The notes beneath the pieces are model-generated. The model saw only the letters and a list, made by a program, of their open reading frames with translations. It was not told the origin of the DNA and did no database searches. The position numbers and the translations under genes are program-made. Shown here piece after piece: positions 51,241-52,557 of a DNA stretch of 52,557 nucleotides. The DNA comes from Candidatus Bathyarchaeota archaeon BA2. Its GTDB lineage: Archaea > Thermoproteota > Bathyarchaeia > Bathyarchaeales > Bathyarchaeaceae. The number at the start of each line of letters is the position of its first letter. Position 1 is the first letter of the stretch. The stretch is taken from NCBI GenBank assembly GCA_001399795.1, contig LIHK01000054.1, positions 375-52,931 of the forward strand, given 5' to 3'.

Positions 51241-52356
51241 GTGAGGCTGGCGTCAATTTCTAGGTTTAGAGATCCAAACCTAGTTCGGAAAACAGCAGAA
51301 CACATCAAAAAACTAGCAGAAAGAAGTAAATTCACGTTCATGCATGTGTGTGGAACGTATTTAGCAACCTAGCTAGATACGCACAAGACACATGAATGGA
51401 CGATAGCCCGCTACGGTCTTCGAGCTCTTCTTTCCGACACTGTGGATGTTATTGCTGGGCCGGGCTGTCCCGTCTGCATCCTCCCCGCAGCTGAAATCGA
51501 CGAGGCGATATCGTTAGCCCTAAACGAAGTAACTGTTGTAACCTTCGGCGACGTTATTCGGGTTCCTGGCTCTGAATCGTCGCTTCAGGAGGCAAAGGCT
51601 TCTGGTGGGGACGTTAGGATTGTGTATGGCGTTGGGGATGCTGTGAGAATGGCGGAGAAAGAGCCAGACAAGGATTTTGTTTTCTTTGCTATTGGGTTTG
51701 AAACCACGGCGCCGTCTACTGCCATTGAAATCCTTAACAAGCCGCCCCAAAACCTTAGCTTTCTCGTCTCCCATAGGTTGATTCCGCCAGCCATGGAACT
51801 GCTCCTCGGTGTAGGAAACCTTCACATAGACGGCTTCATCGCACCTGGCCACGTTTCCACCATCATCGGAATGAAGCCCTATGAAATATTTCCCAATGCC
51901 TATCGAATGCCTACTGTGATAGCCGGATTCGAGCCTCTGGATGTTCTTTTCGCCATCTCCATGCTGCTCCAGCAGTTAAAGGACGGGGAAGCCAGACTTG
52001 AGAATGAGTATAAGCGTTCTGTCACGTGGGAGGGCAACGTCAAAGCGCAGCGGCTCATGGAGCAAGTGTTCAGTGTGGTGGATGGATGCTGGAGGGGACT
52101 TGGAAAACTTCCCCTATCAGCGCTGGCATTAAAGGAAGAATTCCTAGAGTACGATGCGAGGAAAAAATACGACTTACAGATTGAACGTCCCAGAGACCTG
52201 ATGCCTGGTTGCCTTTGCCACCTAGTCATGATTGGAAAGATAAAGCCTCCAGAATGCCCTCTCTACATGAAGGCTTGCACGCCTCAGACTCCTAAGGGAG
52301 CGTGCATGGTTTCAATTGAAGGCACTTGCAGAATATGGGCCAAACATAAGCTATGA
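51241..52356 (+). CDS. hypD: HypD, interrupted by a predicted 33-nt BHB intron
   Basis: Predicted exon 1 is 51241..51354 (GTG start, 38 codons, SRFRDPNLVRKTAEHIKKLA ... FMHVCG). Predicted exon 2 is 51388..52356 (THEWTIARYGLRALL ... to stop), 360 aa in total, normal for HypD. The genomic frame has TAG at 51367-51369 between them. Spliced, it gives the invariant CGTHEW motif around catalytic Cys37, then GPGCPVCI, FFAIGFETTAPSTA and the C-terminal [4Fe-4S] cysteines (PGCLCHLV, CPLYMKAC). HypD with HypC makes the Fe(CN)2CO unit. The ORF track shows only the part from 51442. Upstream in-frame ATGs (51196, 51223) are possible but lie outside the conserved N-terminus. Confidence 0.88.
51355..51387 (+). 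other. Predicted archaeal bulge-helix-bulge intron in hypD
   Basis: Outer helix CATGTG (51343-51348) with CACATG (51389-51394). Central 4-bp helix TGTG (51349-51352) with CACA (51382-51385). Three-nt bulges GAA (51353-51355) and AGA (51386-51388) on opposite strands. Inner helix CGTATTTAGC (51356-51365) with GCTAGATACG (51372-51381), ten pairs including one U-G, closing a 6-nt loop. Cutting each bulge after its second base, as the tRNA splicing endonuclease does, removes exactly 51355..51387 and joins GGA to ACA CAT GAA TGG. Confidence 0.85.
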
Positions 52357-52557
52357 CTTATACAGAACTTTGCCTTTTTCGACGACTTCTACAATGAACG
52401 GGTTCTTTTTTCGCTTCATGTCTTGAAACTCTTCTGGTGTGTAGCCTACGGGTTCGATGGGTATTTTAAAGGTGTTTATATCCATCAGGGTTCTTATTCT
52501 GTTTAGAAAGTCTTCTTTGAAATCGGCGACAACCAAGATGTCGATGTCTGAGCCTTC
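52351..52557 (-). CDS. MNT-type nucleotidyltransferase (partial at window end)
   Basis: Runs off the right edge. The visible frame reads EGSDIDILVVADFKEDFLNR then TFKIPIEPVGYTPEEFQDMK, so the GSxxxxSDxD motif of minimal nucleotidyltransferases is only partly in view. The track ORF starts at an internal ATG (52536), which would omit the catalytic aspartates. It is convergent with hypD, stops overlapping by 6 nt. It is probably the nucleotidyltransferase half of another MNT/HEPN-type pair. Confidence 0.7.
   Translation of the reverse strand, partial: EGSDIDILVVADFKEDFLNRIRTLMDINTFKIPIEPVGYTPEEFQDMKRKKNPFIVEVVEKGKVLYKS

Noticed and set aside
51367-51369. Internal TAG in hypD as a pyrrolysine codon or simple nonsense mutation
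   Set aside because: TAG is a routine stop here (the genes at 3057, 8484 and 10985, plus hydG, hydA and hypA, all end in TAG). The TAG lies within extra sequence absent from HypD proteins, and removing that sequence by the BHB rule restores the motif exactly.

Overview
The window is archaeal. It carries ribosomal protein eS30, a ModE/TOBE regulator beside a Tup-type tungstate transporter, a tungsten aldehyde:ferredoxin oxidoreductase, cytosolic group 3 [NiFe] hydrogenases with HdrABC/MvhADG, the HypF-C-B-A-D maturation set, an archaeosortase, and a gene interrupted by what looks like a bulge-helix-bulge (BHB) intron. The gene mix resembles uncultured Thermoproteota such as Bathyarchaeia. No marker phylogeny can be run here, and no mcr genes are present, so the lineage is an inference.

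Layout. 0-2.7 kb: NYN protein and a minus-strand DegT aminotransferase/archaeosortase pair, the sortase broken by a one-base frameshift. 3-5.1 kb: a conserved unknown protein, a PAS gene remnant, eS30 and ModE. 5.2-7.9 kb: tungstate ABC transporter. 8-10.5 kb: small unknown, a truncated HAD gene, a V4R protein, an alpha/beta hydrolase and an ERCC4-type nuclease. 11-16 kb: amino-sugar block (PfkB kinase, NagA, phosphohexomutase, GlmU-like nucleotidylyltransferase). 16.3-18.7 kb: tungsten oxidoreductase with a four-cluster ferredoxin subunit. 18.8-23.5 kb: hydrogenase protease and a group 3b (sulfhydrogenase type) operon. 23.7-36.3 kb: one long minus-strand operon of MvhAG, HdrBC, two MvhD, two HdrA'-HdrA sets and an HdrC-GltD-like fusion. 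36.7-39.2 kb: small or decaying genes (AbrB, Cys-rich microprotein, PstS, TauE and VIT1-like fragments) around one intact TauE-type transporter. 39.3-44.2 kb: retropepsin-like protein, NfnAB-like pair, thioredoxin reductase and an MNT-HEPN fusion. 44.3-46.7 kb: HdrA-MvhD fusion whose MvhD domain has lost its cysteines. 46.8-52.4 kb: hypF, hypC, hypB, hypA, an AbrB/PIN pair with a frameshifted toxin, and hypD.

How the genes fit together. Tungstate uptake would feed the tungsten oxidoreductase, which reduces ferredoxin. The 3b hydrogenase links H2 to NAD(P)H. The Mvh/Hdr complex would bifurcate electrons from H2 between ferredoxin and a disulfide-like or other acceptor. The Nfn-like pair and the HdrC-GltD fusion connect ferredoxin with NAD(P)H. 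Hyp proteins and the protease mature both hydrogenases. This is an energy-conservation island for H2/ferredoxin/NAD(P)H exchange.

Most notable observation: hypD is interrupted inside its CGTHE motif by exactly 33 nt containing an in-frame TAG. Those 33 nt fold with their flanks into a canonical 3-4-3 bulge-helix-bulge. Cutting each bulge after its second base restores the CGTHEWT reading frame exactly. This is the signature of an archaeal intron removed by the tRNA splicing endonuclease, here in a protein-coding gene for hydrogenase maturation.
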